From Glycine soja (lineage: Eukaryota; Streptophyta; Magnoliopsida; Fabales; Fabaceae), in the NCBI RefSeq assembly GCF_004193775.1, contig NC_041010.1, positions 38,987,562-39,051,561 of the forward strand: a DNA stretch of 64,000 nt, written 5' to 3'. Position 1 is the stretch's first letter. Every line of letters starts with the position of its first letter. Below the pieces are notes generated by a model that was not told the origin of the DNA, did not search any database, and saw only the letters and a program-made list of their open reading frames with translations. Made by a program: the position numbers and the translations under genes. Shown here piece by piece: positions 49,213 to 61,222 of the stretch.

Positions 49213-50560
49213 TGTTAGAGCTGCTAGTTCGGTAAGTGCATCAATTCGCACAAGTAGTATATTAAAACGGTAAGACCGAGTATCGTATTCACATAAAATT
49301 TGTTTCACTCATAACTGTACATTCAGTGAACAAACATTTGTAGAAACTGAAAGCAAGTAAATATCAAGTTGGATTTTTGTGTTAAAATCTAGTTAAGTAT
49401 GAACTAAATATCTAAAGTTTAAGAAGTAAAAACAGTCAAGTAAAAAGCGTTGGGTCGTTCTACTGAATTTTTCTTGATGTTGTTATGGATTTTTCTTTAT
49501 CTAATGTTATTCTAGTGTTCTTATGCTGAGAAATTACTCAAATCAAGATCCCTCTAATGAATGAGCCTAACTCTCTTTAGACCTCGTCCTTGATCCCTCA
49601 ACAAACTCAGCCTAAAAGAGTTGCATTAAGTCTATAGCACAATATGAACTAGATCACTGCACTCCATTCCTAGACATACAGTTTTCTAGCTTGCTCCACC
49701 AAGTTCTAAGGTTTTAAACACTTTCCAATGCTAAAAATCCTAACTATACATACAAATGGATGATCAAGCACAAGCATGTAAAAATAAGCATGGATAGAAG
49801 CAATGAATACAAAAAAACAACATTAAATAGATAGTGAAAGATTATTACATCAAGGGTTCAACAGAACTTCCCAACCAAGAGGTTTAACCTTCCATTACAA
49901 GAAATAAGCTTACAATACAAGGAATAACAGAGTTTGAGTGAAAGAAAATGGCAAAGAAGGGTTGAGGATGTCTCATTCATCCTTTAAAACCCTAATCTCA
50001 CTCCTCTAACCTAAGCTCTCTTGGTGACTTGAATTCTGTCACTTCAGCTTCTCCCCTGGCTCTGTTTTTCGACTCTTCTTCTGTTTCCGCCAACTTCAGT
50101 GTTTTAAAGGTTACTTGGACGATTCAACTTCTAAAGGCTCGCTTAGCGAGATTGGCGCGTTAAGCGTGAGTAAATGAAATTTGGCTTAGTGAGCTGGGTG
50201 CACTGAGCGCGAGAAGAGACAAACAACTCGCTGGACGAGCTTGCGGCGCGCTGGACAAGCACATCTCTGATTGATCCTCTTTTAGGGTTTCCCAGCACGC
50301 TAAGCGAGCTGCATGCCTCGGTTAGCGGATGTCACTCGCTAAGCGCATATGCCTCGCTTAGTGAGACATCAATTGCTTGAACCTTTTCTCTTTTTAGCCT
50401 GAAATTGAAGTGGTTTCAACATTAATTCACAAAATAGGAGTATCTACTCTATAAAATCAAACTAAACATGAAAATATGTACAATTCCTACAAAAAGAACC
50501 ATAAATTGAAGGAAAGATGCTAATTTTATATAATTATTCAATACAAAAATTAGTCGTAAA
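49213..50560. repeat. dispersed repeat with CGCTAAGCGAG-type motifs
   Basis: Starts at the break in the chlorophyllase pseudogene with 'tgttagagctgctagttcgg' and 'ggtaagaccgagtatcgtattcacat'. At 50135-50370 it has repeated 'cgcttagcga', 'cgctaagcg' and 'gctggacgagc' words. It is similar in type to 25590-26700. Non-coding. The right end is uncertain. Confidence 0.45.
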
Positions 50561-50824
50561 TAACAACTAACATGTACGTACCATCACAAAAATATTATAA
50601 AATTTATAATAGTATATATTGTTTAATCAATGAGTTAGATTCGTTGATAGTATGAAGTCAATACTCATGCTAACTTTCATTTTGTGAGTTTTTAATTCTA
50701 TCTATTTCCCTGAAAGGCTAATATATAATGTCTTTCAAAATCGTCCATTATTATGTTTCGCAAGACATTTATTTTAGTTAATTTTTAATTTTTTTACTAG
50801 CTGAAAAACTTATTTAATTGCTTT

Positions 50825-52580
50825 TTGGAGGGATTAATTCCTATGAAATTTTTTGAGAAAACCTCAAAGAAATTGAGTACAAAAAGTGAGTCAAAATTAA
50901 AAATCAATTATAAGCTATCCAGAGCAATCATAGAAAACCAGGGTCTTAGGATTGAGACCAACTTTCTTTTGGTAAAAAACCTAAAGAATGAAGTTATCCT
51001 AGGAACTTCATTCATCATATCTCTATTCCCTCTCCAGATATCAAAGGGAGGAATAACCACTTAGCACTTGGGAAAGAAAATCACCTTCGATTTCTCCACC
51101 AAACCAATTACAAGGAACATAAACTTCATAGAAAAGAAGATCAACCAAATAAACTTTTTGAAGGATGAAGTTTCCTTTAGTAATATCCAAGTCCAACTAG
51201 ATAAACCTCAAATGAAAGAAAAAAATTCAGTCCTCGCTAAAACACATTCAATCAACAATTTGTTACGATCTGCCACATGGGTTTTGGAATCGAAAAAAGC
51301 ATATAGTCAATCTCCCTTATGAGAAAGACTTTAGGGAAAAAAAAATTTCCACAAAAGCCAGACCAATCCAAATGAATGAAGAACTTCTTCAATATTGCCA
51401 AAAGGAAATCAAAGATCTCCTTGATAAAGGATTAATTAGGAAGAGCGAAAGCCCTAGGTCTTATGTTGCTTTCTATGTCAACAAGCATGTAGAACTTGAA
51501 CGGGGAATACCTCGTTTAGTCATAAATTACAAACCTTTGAACCAAGCCTTAGAATGGATTAGGTATCCTATTCCAAACAAGAAGAATTTACTCAATAGGT
51601 TGAACTCCACAAAAATATTTTCAAAATTTGACATGAAGTCAGGCTATTGGCAAATTCAGATAAAGGAAGCTGATAGGTACAAGACCGTCTTCACAGTTCC
51701 TTTCGGGCAATATGAATGGAATGTTATATCATTTGGTCTGAAAAATGCCCCTTCAAAATTCCAAAAAATCATGAATGATATCTTCAATCTGTATTCAAAA
51801 TTTGCCATTGTTTACATTGATGATGTCTTAATCTTTTCTCAAACCATTTACCAACATTTTAAACACCTGCATACCTTTATTAATATCATCAAACAAAATG
51901 ATCTTGCAATTTCTCAAACCAAAATCAGATTCCTTGGTAATAATATCCACTAGGGAACAATTATACCAATAAATAGGTCAATAGAGTTTGCCAACAAATT
52001 CCCGAACCAAATCCTAGACAAAACCCAACTACAAAGATTTTTAGGGTGTTTGAATTATGTCGAAAATTTGTACCTTACTTAAATAATATTGTCAAACCTC
52101 TACATGATAGGTTAAGAAAGAATCCTCCTCCTTGTATTAATATTCACACCCAAGTAGTCAAGGATATCAAGCTCAAAATTCAATCCATAAAATGTGAGTA
52201 TCTTCTAATTCCACAGGCATTTAAAATTGTTGAAACAGATGCATTTGACATAGGTTATAGTGGTATCCTCAAACAAAGAGTCAATACCGAAGAAAATGTC
52301 ATTGCATATACATCAAAGCATTGGAATTCCGCACAACAAAAATATTCAATTGTTAAAAAAAAAGTTTTAGTAATTCTTTTGTGCATTTCCAAATTTCAAT
52401 CTAACTTGTTAAATCAAAAGTTTCTTATCAGGGTTGATTGTAAATCAGCCAAAGAAATTTTACAAAAAGATGTAAAAAAATATTGCCTCAAAACAAATTT
52501 TTGCTAGATGACAAGCAATTTTAAGTGTTTTTGATTTTGAAATAGAGTATCAAGGGCACTTCAAACTCTCTACCTGACTA
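50825..52580 (+). pseudogene. pararetrovirus protease-RT-RNase H remnant
   Basis: At 50825-51063 a retropepsin-like C-terminal part is readable (NEVILGTSFI). RT follows at 51372-51953, with the conserved FDMKSGYWQIQI, VPFGQYEWNV and the catalytic YIDDVLIFS intact. A TAG ends that frame at 51951-51953. The connection and RNase H regions continue in shifted frames to about 52505, with ETDAFDIGYSG readable. The usual RNase H acidic residue in the 'YS..E/KE' helix appears replaced by Lys. The chain is broken by stops at 51062, 51320 and 51951, and by shifts near 52050 and 52505. Confidence 0.85.
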
Positions 52581-52612
52581 TCTGACCCGTGAATTCTTAC
52601 AAAAAACTTGTC

Positions 52613-54080
52613 ATGCCACCTAAGGTAGCGAGTGCCTCCTTACGAGGAGGAAGAGGTAGCGGGAAAGGTTTCAAATTGGCTCTACTAGAGCCATCACCAA
52701 AAAGGATTTCACCCTCCAAAATTGGGTCATCAACCCAACCTGGGTCGTCTACCCAGAAACCAAAACAGCAAGATGGGTCATCAACCCAACTTGTTGAAAT
52801 TAAATTGGAGTCATCCACTCAGAATCTTTCAAAACCACAAACCTCAAAATAGACCAGAGTAGACTATGTTTTTCCAATCGAAACACTCCTGACCCTTCAA
52901 GAAATTGGCTTAACTACACTACCATAGAAAACCTGGGCTGACATAGCCTCTGAGTTAGATGATGAATCTGAATTAGACCTCCAAACCCTAATCCAAAAAA
53001 CCAGAGATTCAAAAGTTATCTGCAGAACTCAAAAGGGGAAACAGATAATTACACCAACGACAACACCAGTCGCAAAACCATCTAATAATTATATTTATAA
53101 AAACAAATTTTCAACTGTTTTGCAGATGGAGCCGGAATATTGGGACAAAAATCCCTTTAAAGCCACAACAAAGGTGTTCCTTTCTGGTTTCCATTTCAAA
53201 CCAACAACCAATAACAAAACTAGAACATTTTATGAGTTCATTTTAATAGATTCAAACTTAGTCTCTATTAAACATTTCAAAGACCAAAATGACCCCCTTC
53301 TAAACACTCATTCAACAATCCAAATTCTAAAGGTTTTACAACCAAGACATTTTGGAAACAGCCTGAATGAGTTCAAAAAGTTTTTGAACCTTTCGACTCA
53401 ATAGATTATACTTATTGGGACTATATAGATGCCTGGACCAAGGTTTTTTGGCATCAGAACAACAAATTCAAGCACTCGTGGTTGATCTATTTCAAGACCA
53501 ACATGAATTACAATTTTCCAAACTGGTTCCTTTAGTGGTGGGAATATTTTGGACCAATTCCTGAGATTTTCCCTGACCAAGTTCAACAAGTCTTTTCCCA
53601 GTTCAAGAAGCTATTTAATTCTAAGGAATCACAAATTTCACCAGACCTTAAGTATTTTTCCAGTTTTTCTCTTGCTGAATATTTTCCTGGCAATACAAGT
53701 ACAACAAAACAGAAAATAACAAACAACTTTAATCTTTGCAAAGACATGCCTTTGTCACGTGGTGGAACCAATTTGACGCAACAAAAGAAGAACCAGATAA
53801 GGTGAAAATTTGGTTCATAGCTCATCCAAAGTTTCTTAAGAGAGTTGATCCAGAGACTTCATTGTTTCTTAATCAGAAATCCAAGCTAGCGGCTTTCCTA
53901 GCAGGATCTAAGTCAAAGGAACATCTGACCAAGAACTTAAAAGAGGTTCTTCAACTACTCCAAGACCAAGAAGAAGGAGAGTCTTCGTCAAAGAAAGAAG
54001 ACGCCAAGTCGACAAACTCTTCAAATGATTTTTACCAGAACAAATATGACTGTTTTGGTATAAATTTAGCTGAAGATTAA
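52613..54080 (+). pseudogene. pararetrovirus second ORF, interrupted
   Basis: Starts MPPKVASASL with a Ser/Gln/Lys-rich segment that contains four 'GSSTQ/ESSTQ' units. It continues through stops at about 52850, 52927, 53402 and 53534 and a frameshift near 53740 to a TAA at 54078. A middle block (FKATTKVFLSGFHFKP, then KTRTFYEFILIDS) resembles ORF2-type proteins of endogenous florendoviruses as I recall them. The function of that ORF is not known to me. The C-terminus is Lys/Ser/Glu-rich. Confidence 0.6.
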
Positions 54081-54156
54081 ATTTTCATTATAACCTAAAC
54101 TATAGAAATAGTTTCAATAAAGATAACTTGAACTATATCTATAATATTTTTCAATT

Positions 54157-54165
54157 CTATAAAAG
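54157..54165 (+). promoter_or_regulatory. TATA box of the pararetroviral promoter
   Basis: 'ctataaaag' about 75 bp after the second ORF's stop, followed by a purine/pyrimidine-rich leader. Position between the last ORF and the primer-binding site fits the pregenomic-RNA promoter of caulimovirids. Confidence 0.5.
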
Positions 54166-54496
54166 AAGTCATCCAACACATTGAGAGACACCTTTTTACA
54201 CATATAGTTTAGAGAGAAGTTTAAGAGAGAGGCTCTGAGAAACAAACTTTGTAAGTTTTTCTTTCTTCTCGAATAAACTTACAATTTTCTTTGTCTTTCT
54301 CCCTTCTCCCTCCTTATTGATCTAGTGCTGACTATCATCGTTTTAGTATTCTGTTATGATTTTATTTATTTAATTCTAGTTTTAAATTTTTAAATATTAT
54401 TATTTTTCTTGTAATTTCATAACCTGCATATCATATTGTTGTATTTCGTGTATTCTACTTTCTTTTTTTTGTTCGTTCGATCCTTCTGTTAATCTC

Positions 54497-54515
54497 TGGT
54501 ACTAGAGCCTGATGG
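54497..54515 (+). other. pararetrovirus primer-binding site (tRNA-Met type)
   Basis: 'tggtactagagcctgatgg' matches the canonical 'tggtatcagagcc' start except for a two-base change. In caulimovirids this site marks position 1 of the genome, so the integrated copy ends almost exactly at the natural genome discontinuity. Confidence 0.65.
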
Positions 54516-54538
54516 AAAAGTTAGAATGTATTCTGTAA

Positions 54539-54540
<2 letters not shown>

Positions 54541-54616
<76 letters not shown>
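54541..54616. repeat. (AT)38 microsatellite at the viral edge
   Basis: Uninterrupted tract beginning 25 bp after the primer-binding site. Confidence 0.95.
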
Positions 54617-54620
<4 letters not shown>

Positions 54621-55347
54621 ATTTACATTTCACTTTTCAACCGGATTTTATGTGAGAAAATGATCTATATATTAATTGCTTGATTAAGGAAAAATTCGGA
54701 TCAATAATCGACTCAAATAGAATATTGAGTCTTTAAACTTGATGAGATATGATTGGATTTAAAAAATTTAAACTTATGGTGTCTAAACCACTCATATTTA
54801 ACAAGCTAGGTTGAAGTAACCAGAGTCAAACTTTTTCCTAAGCCGCGGCGTAAATCATGTTTGTTGAAAGGTAGAGGTGGATCCTAAAACTAGATACAAT
54901 AAACTAGTGTTTTGACTTATAAATCATAATGCCATTTAAAAGATGAATTAATAATTGGATAAAAAAATAACATAATTAACTTGATTAATTTTATGTATTA
55001 TTTTCAATAAATTAATTGATTAAGTTACCCGTTTGTTTTTCTTTTAACGACAAAAGAATTTTATTGAGTGAATGTACTCAAACTGGGTAAACTAGACATA
55101 TCCCCTTTCTAATGCAGGTTGACCCATCCTCCACTCCGGCTCTGAAAAATTGTCCCCCTTTTTTTTCTCTTCATTTGGGTTGGTAATTATGGCTTAAGTA
55201 TTTCTAGACAATTACTAAATGTTCTCTCTTATTAATTGTTATCTGTATTATTTTCCTATTCTCCCGTTCCTGTTCATGTGCTCTTCATCAACATGTAATA
55301 AATAGCAATATATAACATCCGGTTTTAGTCTACCACAAGTCCCTCAC
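54617..55347. other. intergenic, nothing recognised
   Basis: AT-rich spacer. No ORF or repeat I can support. Confidence 0.4.
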
Positions 55348-55548
55348 ATGTTCTTCATCAACAAACTAGGTGTCAAGGACAACCCTAGCCTAGACCCTGC
55401 CACTCGTTTACAATACGTCAAAGCCTCTATCGAATGCTTGTACAACGTTGGTAGCGTGTGCAATGCTGCTACGTGTTACCCCGTGATTCATAAAAAAATC
55501 GTTCTGAATAACTTAGGTTCATATGGAAACAGGTGGGAGACCCACTAA
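55348..55548 (+). pseudogene. unassigned gene fragment, 66 codons
   Basis: The frame has balanced, protein-like composition (INKLGVKDNPSLDPATRLQY, then KASIECLYNVGSVCNAATC) unlike its surroundings, and ends at a TAA in 'gagacccactaa'. Upstream the frame is open to a stop at about 55330. There is no clear splice partner. I do not recognise the family; it may be an orphan exon left by rearrangement. Confidence 0.35.
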
Positions 55549-55599
55549 AATGTGAGAATTTTATCTACCGAATTCAAAGGAAATTAAAACCAATAAAAT

Positions 55600-56690
55600 T
55601 AAAGATTATACTTTTACGGTTTAGGATAAGTTACACGCCTCATGTGTTGGTGAGGTATTTTTGTCATGTATATTTAATATTCCAAGACTTTGCAATGCAC
55701 CATTACGTGTATCTTAGGAAAATTTATTTAATTTAAGGACGTTTTGAAGCAATTTTATCTCATTAGGGCATTGGATAGAAGACTCTAAATAGATTGGGTC
55801 AGAGATGCAAGAGAAGATCCTAGGGTTCTCATGAGTTTTAGGGTAGATTTTGGGCATGAACTAAGTATGAGCTCACTTATCTTTATACATATTATGATTT
55901 CATTATTTTTTGTCTTTGTATTTAGGCCTTCATAATGTAGGTAGGGTACCTTAGAAATATAGGATTTTTTGGCCCTTATATTTTAGGGCACCTAGACTAG
56001 TTTTAGTATTAGAGGTAATTTTGTAATTTCACATGCATTAAGTGAATATTTGATGTGTGTTGGGAAATAAATTTAATTGAATTGGGAGAAGGCTAATCCA
56101 ATTAAATTTTAGAGGGGGATGTGAGTATTTGCTTGCTACACCTCATTGTCACATCATATAGTCACACTTTGTGCATGTTCTTCATGCTTTACATGCTTCA
56201 TGACACCTAAGCACACTTAATAGAGAATCTTGGACTTGATCTTGAATTAGTGGGCTGAACCATATCTGAAATTAACTAATCATAATTAGTGAAATTTTGT
56301 CTCCAAAATTTGGCTCCACAAATTCAAGTAAAATTTAAATAGCCTTCCAATTTTGTGTGACACTTAGGCTATAAATAGAGGCGATGTGTGTGCATTTTTC
56401 TAACTTTGATCATTTGAGAATTAAACTTCAAAGTTCAGACCTCTTTTGAGACACAAAATTTCGTGCTCCTTCTCTCCCTCTCCCTCCATTCATCTTCTTC
56501 TACCTTCAAGCTCTTATCCATGGCTTTTTATGGTGGTGAGCTTCTTCTAGACTCATCTTCTCTTTGAAGTGGTGTCTCCAATCATCTTTCTTCCTTCTCC
56601 ATTCCGCTGCCATGATCTTCAAGAAACAAAGGACTCCATTGATGAAAAAGATCCAAGGCCTACAAACTTCAATGGAACTACATCATGTTT
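55600..56690 (+). repeat. solo-LTR-like retrotransposon remnant
   Basis: Contains a promoter-like 'ggctataaatagagg' (56369-56383) and a following CT-rich leader 'ccttctctccctctccctcc'. Upstream lies the text 'gattgggtcagagatgcaagagaagatcctagg', which I recall as a common soybean LTR-derived repeat. No gag-pol follows and no second copy is present. Ends are approximate. Confidence 0.4.
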
Positions 56691-57236
56691 TAATCTTATA
56701 CATAATTTGCGATGACTAATTTATTTATATGTAATAATTAACACCTAATAAAATATCACATAAACATTTTTTCTATTGAAAGGACCAAAATCAATAAGTT
56801 TAGACATTATATATATGGAAATAAAAAAAGACATATACGGAGAATACAAATTATTAACATTTACACGATAAATATTTATCATTTATTTAATTACTAGACA
56901 TCCTAAACCTGAAACAAATTGTGTGTCTAATACAAAATTTCTATACAATGCTAATATCTTTTTGGTGGTAATCTTTATTTTTATAAATATTTATTGAATA
57001 TTGAGATTTGTTTTGACTCTGATGAGTCTCTAAAGTTTAACTCACTTGAAAATTTTTATTCTGACAAAAATGAAAACTGAAAAATAGTTATATATATAGT
57101 TGAAAATCTATGTAGATTATCAACATTAACCAATCACAAACTATCTTAAGAATCACTATTAAGAAGTTAGCAAAATTATTATATGAGATTAAATGATAAT
57201 ATAAAAATTATTTGTATTATCTCAATACATATCTAA

Positions 57237-57274
<38 letters not shown>

Positions 57275-57514
57275 TTATATAAATTTTTGTTTGTTATCTC
57301 CTTTCATTACATTAATAATCTTAATTTTTATCTTTATTTCTCTTGATTGTAAGCAGTTACAAGTAGCTGTATAAATTCAATGAGACAAAACGAGCCACTG
57401 ACACAGCAATTAATTGTTTCCCTTGAAAAGATATCTATATCTATATAAGTTACATGCATAGCACTCAATTTTAGTATTCTTAGAAGCAAAGTCTTTGGTG
57501 TGAGGAAAGTGTTG
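56691..57514. other. upstream region of chlorophyllase gene
   Basis: AT-rich, with a short (TA)n at 57243-57269. The last 60 bp are shared with the pseudogene's flank. The core promoter was not resolved. Confidence 0.45.
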
Positions 57515-59490
57515 ATGGCGCAGAGAGCTGAACCAATATTGGTCACCACAGATGTTTTCCAAATGGGAAATATCAAATGGAAGCAATTCAACATTGATAC
57601 ATCCAATGCTTCCTCCTCACCTCCAAAACCATTGTTAATCTTTACACCAACCGTGCCTGGCTCATACCCTGTAATATTGTTCTGCCATGGATTTTCCCTT
57701 CGCAATAGCTACTACTCTGAGCTCCTAGGCCACATAGCTTCACATGGATTCATAATTGTTGCTCCTCAGCTGGTATATCTTCTACGATCTTAACACTTTC
57801 TAATTGATTTTTACTTCAATATTCATTTTTTACGCACCATTAATATTTGTATAGAATTCTAATTGTAAAATAAATAAAAATACATTTTCAAAAGCAGTAT
57901 CTTCATTAAGGTGCGAGACATTGTATTATAAAAAACAAAGAGTGAATTAAGAAACAAACTAATCTAGTTGCAGAAACAATATTACAGTATCTCAACCAAT
58001 TCCATTTTCTGTTATCTAGCTAGTTGTAGAAACAAACTAATCTCATGCCTAACTCGAGTGAATTTTGTATGGACCCAAACTAATCTTATAATTCATAACC
58101 TTGTTACGACTTCTAGATTTCATGCTGATATCCAGGATCATGATTGCATTCCCACATTTATCTCTTATTTAATCTTTGATGAGATGAAATGAAATAAGTA
58201 TATTTCCCTTAAAAAAAACTCTATTACCCTGCTTATATCTTATGAAATAATAACTGAAACACAATTAATTAGAATTCATTGTTTGGATGGAGAATCTTAA
58301 CTCAGGAAAGTAACTTATCAGAGAATTTGAATTTCTATAATTTAGAATTCATTGTTTGATACTTTTTATGAATAATTTAAAATTTTGAAATTTTAAAACA
58401 GAATTTTAAACAACTAAAAATCTGGAATTTCAATTTCTTTTCTTACCATCTTCAAGAAGCTCCTAAAATATCGATCGGGTGTGAGCATAGAGGAATATGG
58501 GTGTGAGCATAGAGGAATATGTATAACTAGCACACTAACTATATCTTCTCTTTTTTTTTTCATTCATTTTTTTCATCCTCATAATTTTAATTTTTTATTC
58601 AAACACAAAATTTTGAAAATAAAAGAATTTCAATTGAAGTATTTGAAATTCTTAAAATTTAAAATTTTTCAGAATTTTAAATTTCTCCATCCAAACACAA
58701 TCTAAATGATAAGAAATTGAGAAGAAAAAACTGCGCTACACAAATATTTTGAATTCCTTTTTAGGTTTGTCTAACATAGCTTTCGCCTTTGCAATGTTAG
58801 TGTTGGAGTGTACGGTCTATGTTGGAACCTGGTGATGAAGTTAAATTTGCAGGGAAAGTTGTGGATTGGCTAGCCGAGGAGGGGCTTCAACCTCTGCTTC
58901 CAGAGAATGTTGAAGCCAAATTGGATAAATTGGTTTTATCAGGTCACAGCAAGGGTGGCAAAACTGTATTTGCTGTGGCACTTGGTTATGCTAAAACTAA
59001 CCTCAAGTTTTCAGCACTAGTAGGCATAGACCCTGTGGCTGGCCCATGTAAATCTTGCGAAACATTTCCTCCTATTCTCACTGGCATGTCCCAATCCTTC
59101 AATTTGAACATACCCATTGTTGTAATTGGCACTGGGCTAGGCCCAGAGAAGGCTAATTTTTTTATTCCACCATGTGCTCCTGATGGGGTGAACCATAAGG
59201 AGTTTTTCAATAAGTGCAAACCCCCTTGTGCACATTTTGTTGCAACTGAGTATGGTCACATGGACATGTTGGATGATGTGACACCTGGCTTAATTGGGTC
59301 AATATTGTCAAATTGTATATGCAAGGATGGGAAGGGTCCTAGGGACTTGATGAGAAGGACCGTGGGAGGGTTGGTTGTGGCCTTCTTAAGGGCACAGTTG
59401 AATGGCCTATGGAAGGATTTTAATGCTGTTTTGGCGAATCCTAATCTTGCTCCTACTAAACTGGATGATGTAGTGTACGTACCCGCATGA
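57515..59490 (+). CDS. chlorophyllase (two exons)
   Basis: Hydrolyses the phytyl ester of chlorophyll to chlorophyllide and phytol; in Arabidopsis the CLH enzymes seem to matter more in stressed or damaged leaves than in senescence. By-eye exons 57515-57772 and 58801-59490, phase 0, 315 residues, close to the usual 310-325. Start ATG is in 'gttgATGgcg', conserved in the upstream pseudogene. The family core is complete: LFCHGF near 65, GHIASHGFIIVAPQL at the end of exon 1, the lipase motif GHSKGG with Ser136, Asp163 in GIDPVAG, and His239 in EYGHMDMLDD. Most chlorophyllases have GHSRGG, so Lys replaces Arg here. No obvious transit peptide (MAQRAEPILV). The six residues after the splice (87-92) are unusual, so the acceptor at 58800 is the least certain part. 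Confidence 0.9.
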
Positions 59491-61184
59491 AGTCCATACT
59501 CAATATTAAAGGCTCTTTGGTTCGATGCTGAATTGCTTTCAATGCCAAAGTTTCTTTTCAAAGAAATCAAGTTTCTTTCGATGATGTTTGTTTTTGTTTC
59601 CATAAAAGGCTTGTAAATGGAATTTTAAAATAATCTTCTATTGTTTACATTCTCTGTCGAGTTTTTACGTGGGATAATGTTTATTCATTTTGGAGTTGTA
59701 GTTTAGACAAACATATTAATGGAATTTAATTCAGTTAATTCAAGTATTATAAACTTTTTCATATCGTCTTTGATACGTACTGATTAAAAACAATCATAGG
59801 AGATATTACTCAATTAATTAGTTTCCTTGGGCTCCCTTTAGATTAGGTGAAGCCGGTCGATTTGTTCAGTTAGACCTAATTTGGGAGCTATTGAAAGTTG
59901 TAACTAGATAATTGGACAGTAGTTGTAATTGAATAAGGGAGGACATTAATATGTACACCAGGAATTTTAGAAAGAAAGATATATTAGATTTTTTAGCACA
60001 AAAATGCATAGTATAACATGTACTTCTCACATAATTTAATCGATGTCTTAAATTGTGAGTGTCTAGCAGAAAGCTTGAATCTATATATGTCCGTACAGTT
60101 TCAATCTAATTTGTAGAGAAAAATAAAAATGAGAGAAAATTATTTTCTATTTTGTCACTAGAGTTTTTCCACAGATATTACATACATCCAAATCCAAAGT
60201 TGTTTGGTGGGCACAATACTTATGAGCAACTTAACTCATCACCTACGTGCCATTCACACATAAAAAGTTCAAATGATAAATATCTAAAGTTTTATAATTA
60301 AATTAATTAATAATATACAATTATTGAAATATTTAATAATGTAAACAATTTATTCTAAATAATTCAGCTGTAACTATCATCATGTAAACAAAGACAGAGA
60401 GAAAGATTGTCAGAACTGAGAAGTCTCGGAGTTTCCCTTATTTGAAAGAATATATACCACTGTTTTCGTAATAGTTGAAATATTGTGGGAATAACATTAC
60501 TCTGCACGAAATTAAATGACAAGTTCTCTTTCAGGATACGGGACACAATGGAGAAACACCTTCCTATCAATTCACATTAATTGTTAACAGCAAGCCTCAG
60601 TTATATATATATAATTATTTTATGATATATGTAATTATTTTAAAATTCAATAACTTTATCCTATAACATGAATTATGATTGAACGATTCAATTATGATTG
60701 AACGATTCTGTCAAATTTTTAATATTGTCAGTGTATAATATTGTTTTAACATGTAATACCAATTTAGGATATGTAAATTTTATATTTGTCTACCATATTG
60801 CAAGTATGGCATATCTTGTAAAATATAAATATACAAGTGTAAATTTTAATTTTAATTTTTTTAATTAATTTGGTTAATAAAATATCATTTTAATGATAAT
60901 TAATTTAAAAATATCTTTCTTTACTTAATTTGAAAATTTTGAATATTGATTAAAATAATGAAATAAATTTTTAATTTTCTTTAATTCCATAATTAATTAA
61001 ATAAAAATATTGATTAAAATTGTCTCATGTGTCACAAGAAAGATGAGTACTTACACGAGAAGAGAAAAACAAAAGAAGATTGCCTATTTTTTTAAAAAAT
61101 AAAATAAAGTATCAATTTTATAATACAATACTAACTAATATTTAAATATAACAAAATCACGACAATTATGTTGTATATTATTTA

Positions 61185-61222
<38 letters not shown>

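Larger units (their letters stand above)
50800..54540 (+). mobile_element. endogenous pararetrovirus segment (Caulimoviridae, florendovirus/petuvirus-like)
   Basis: About 3.7 kb of decayed viral DNA on one strand, in viral order: protease end, reverse transcriptase, RNase H, a second ORF, a promoter/leader region, then a tRNA-Met-type primer-binding site. There are no LTRs and no integrase, which excludes gypsy elements. The movement- and coat-protein part is absent. The right edge is an (AT)38 tract 25 bp after the binding site. Multiple stops and shifts mean it cannot produce virus. Genus is inferred from the RT style and from the presence of a second ORF after RNase H. Confidence 0.85.

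Noticed and set aside
50800..54540. Ty3-gypsy retrotransposon as the explanation for the RT at 51.4 kb
   Set aside because: No LTRs or integrase, and RT is followed by RNase H, a second ORF, a promoter and a PBS, which is the pararetroviral order.
57334..57705. Minus-strand 123-codon frame over chlorophyllase exon 1
   Set aside because: Shadow of the plus-strand exon, which matches the family and a duplicated copy.
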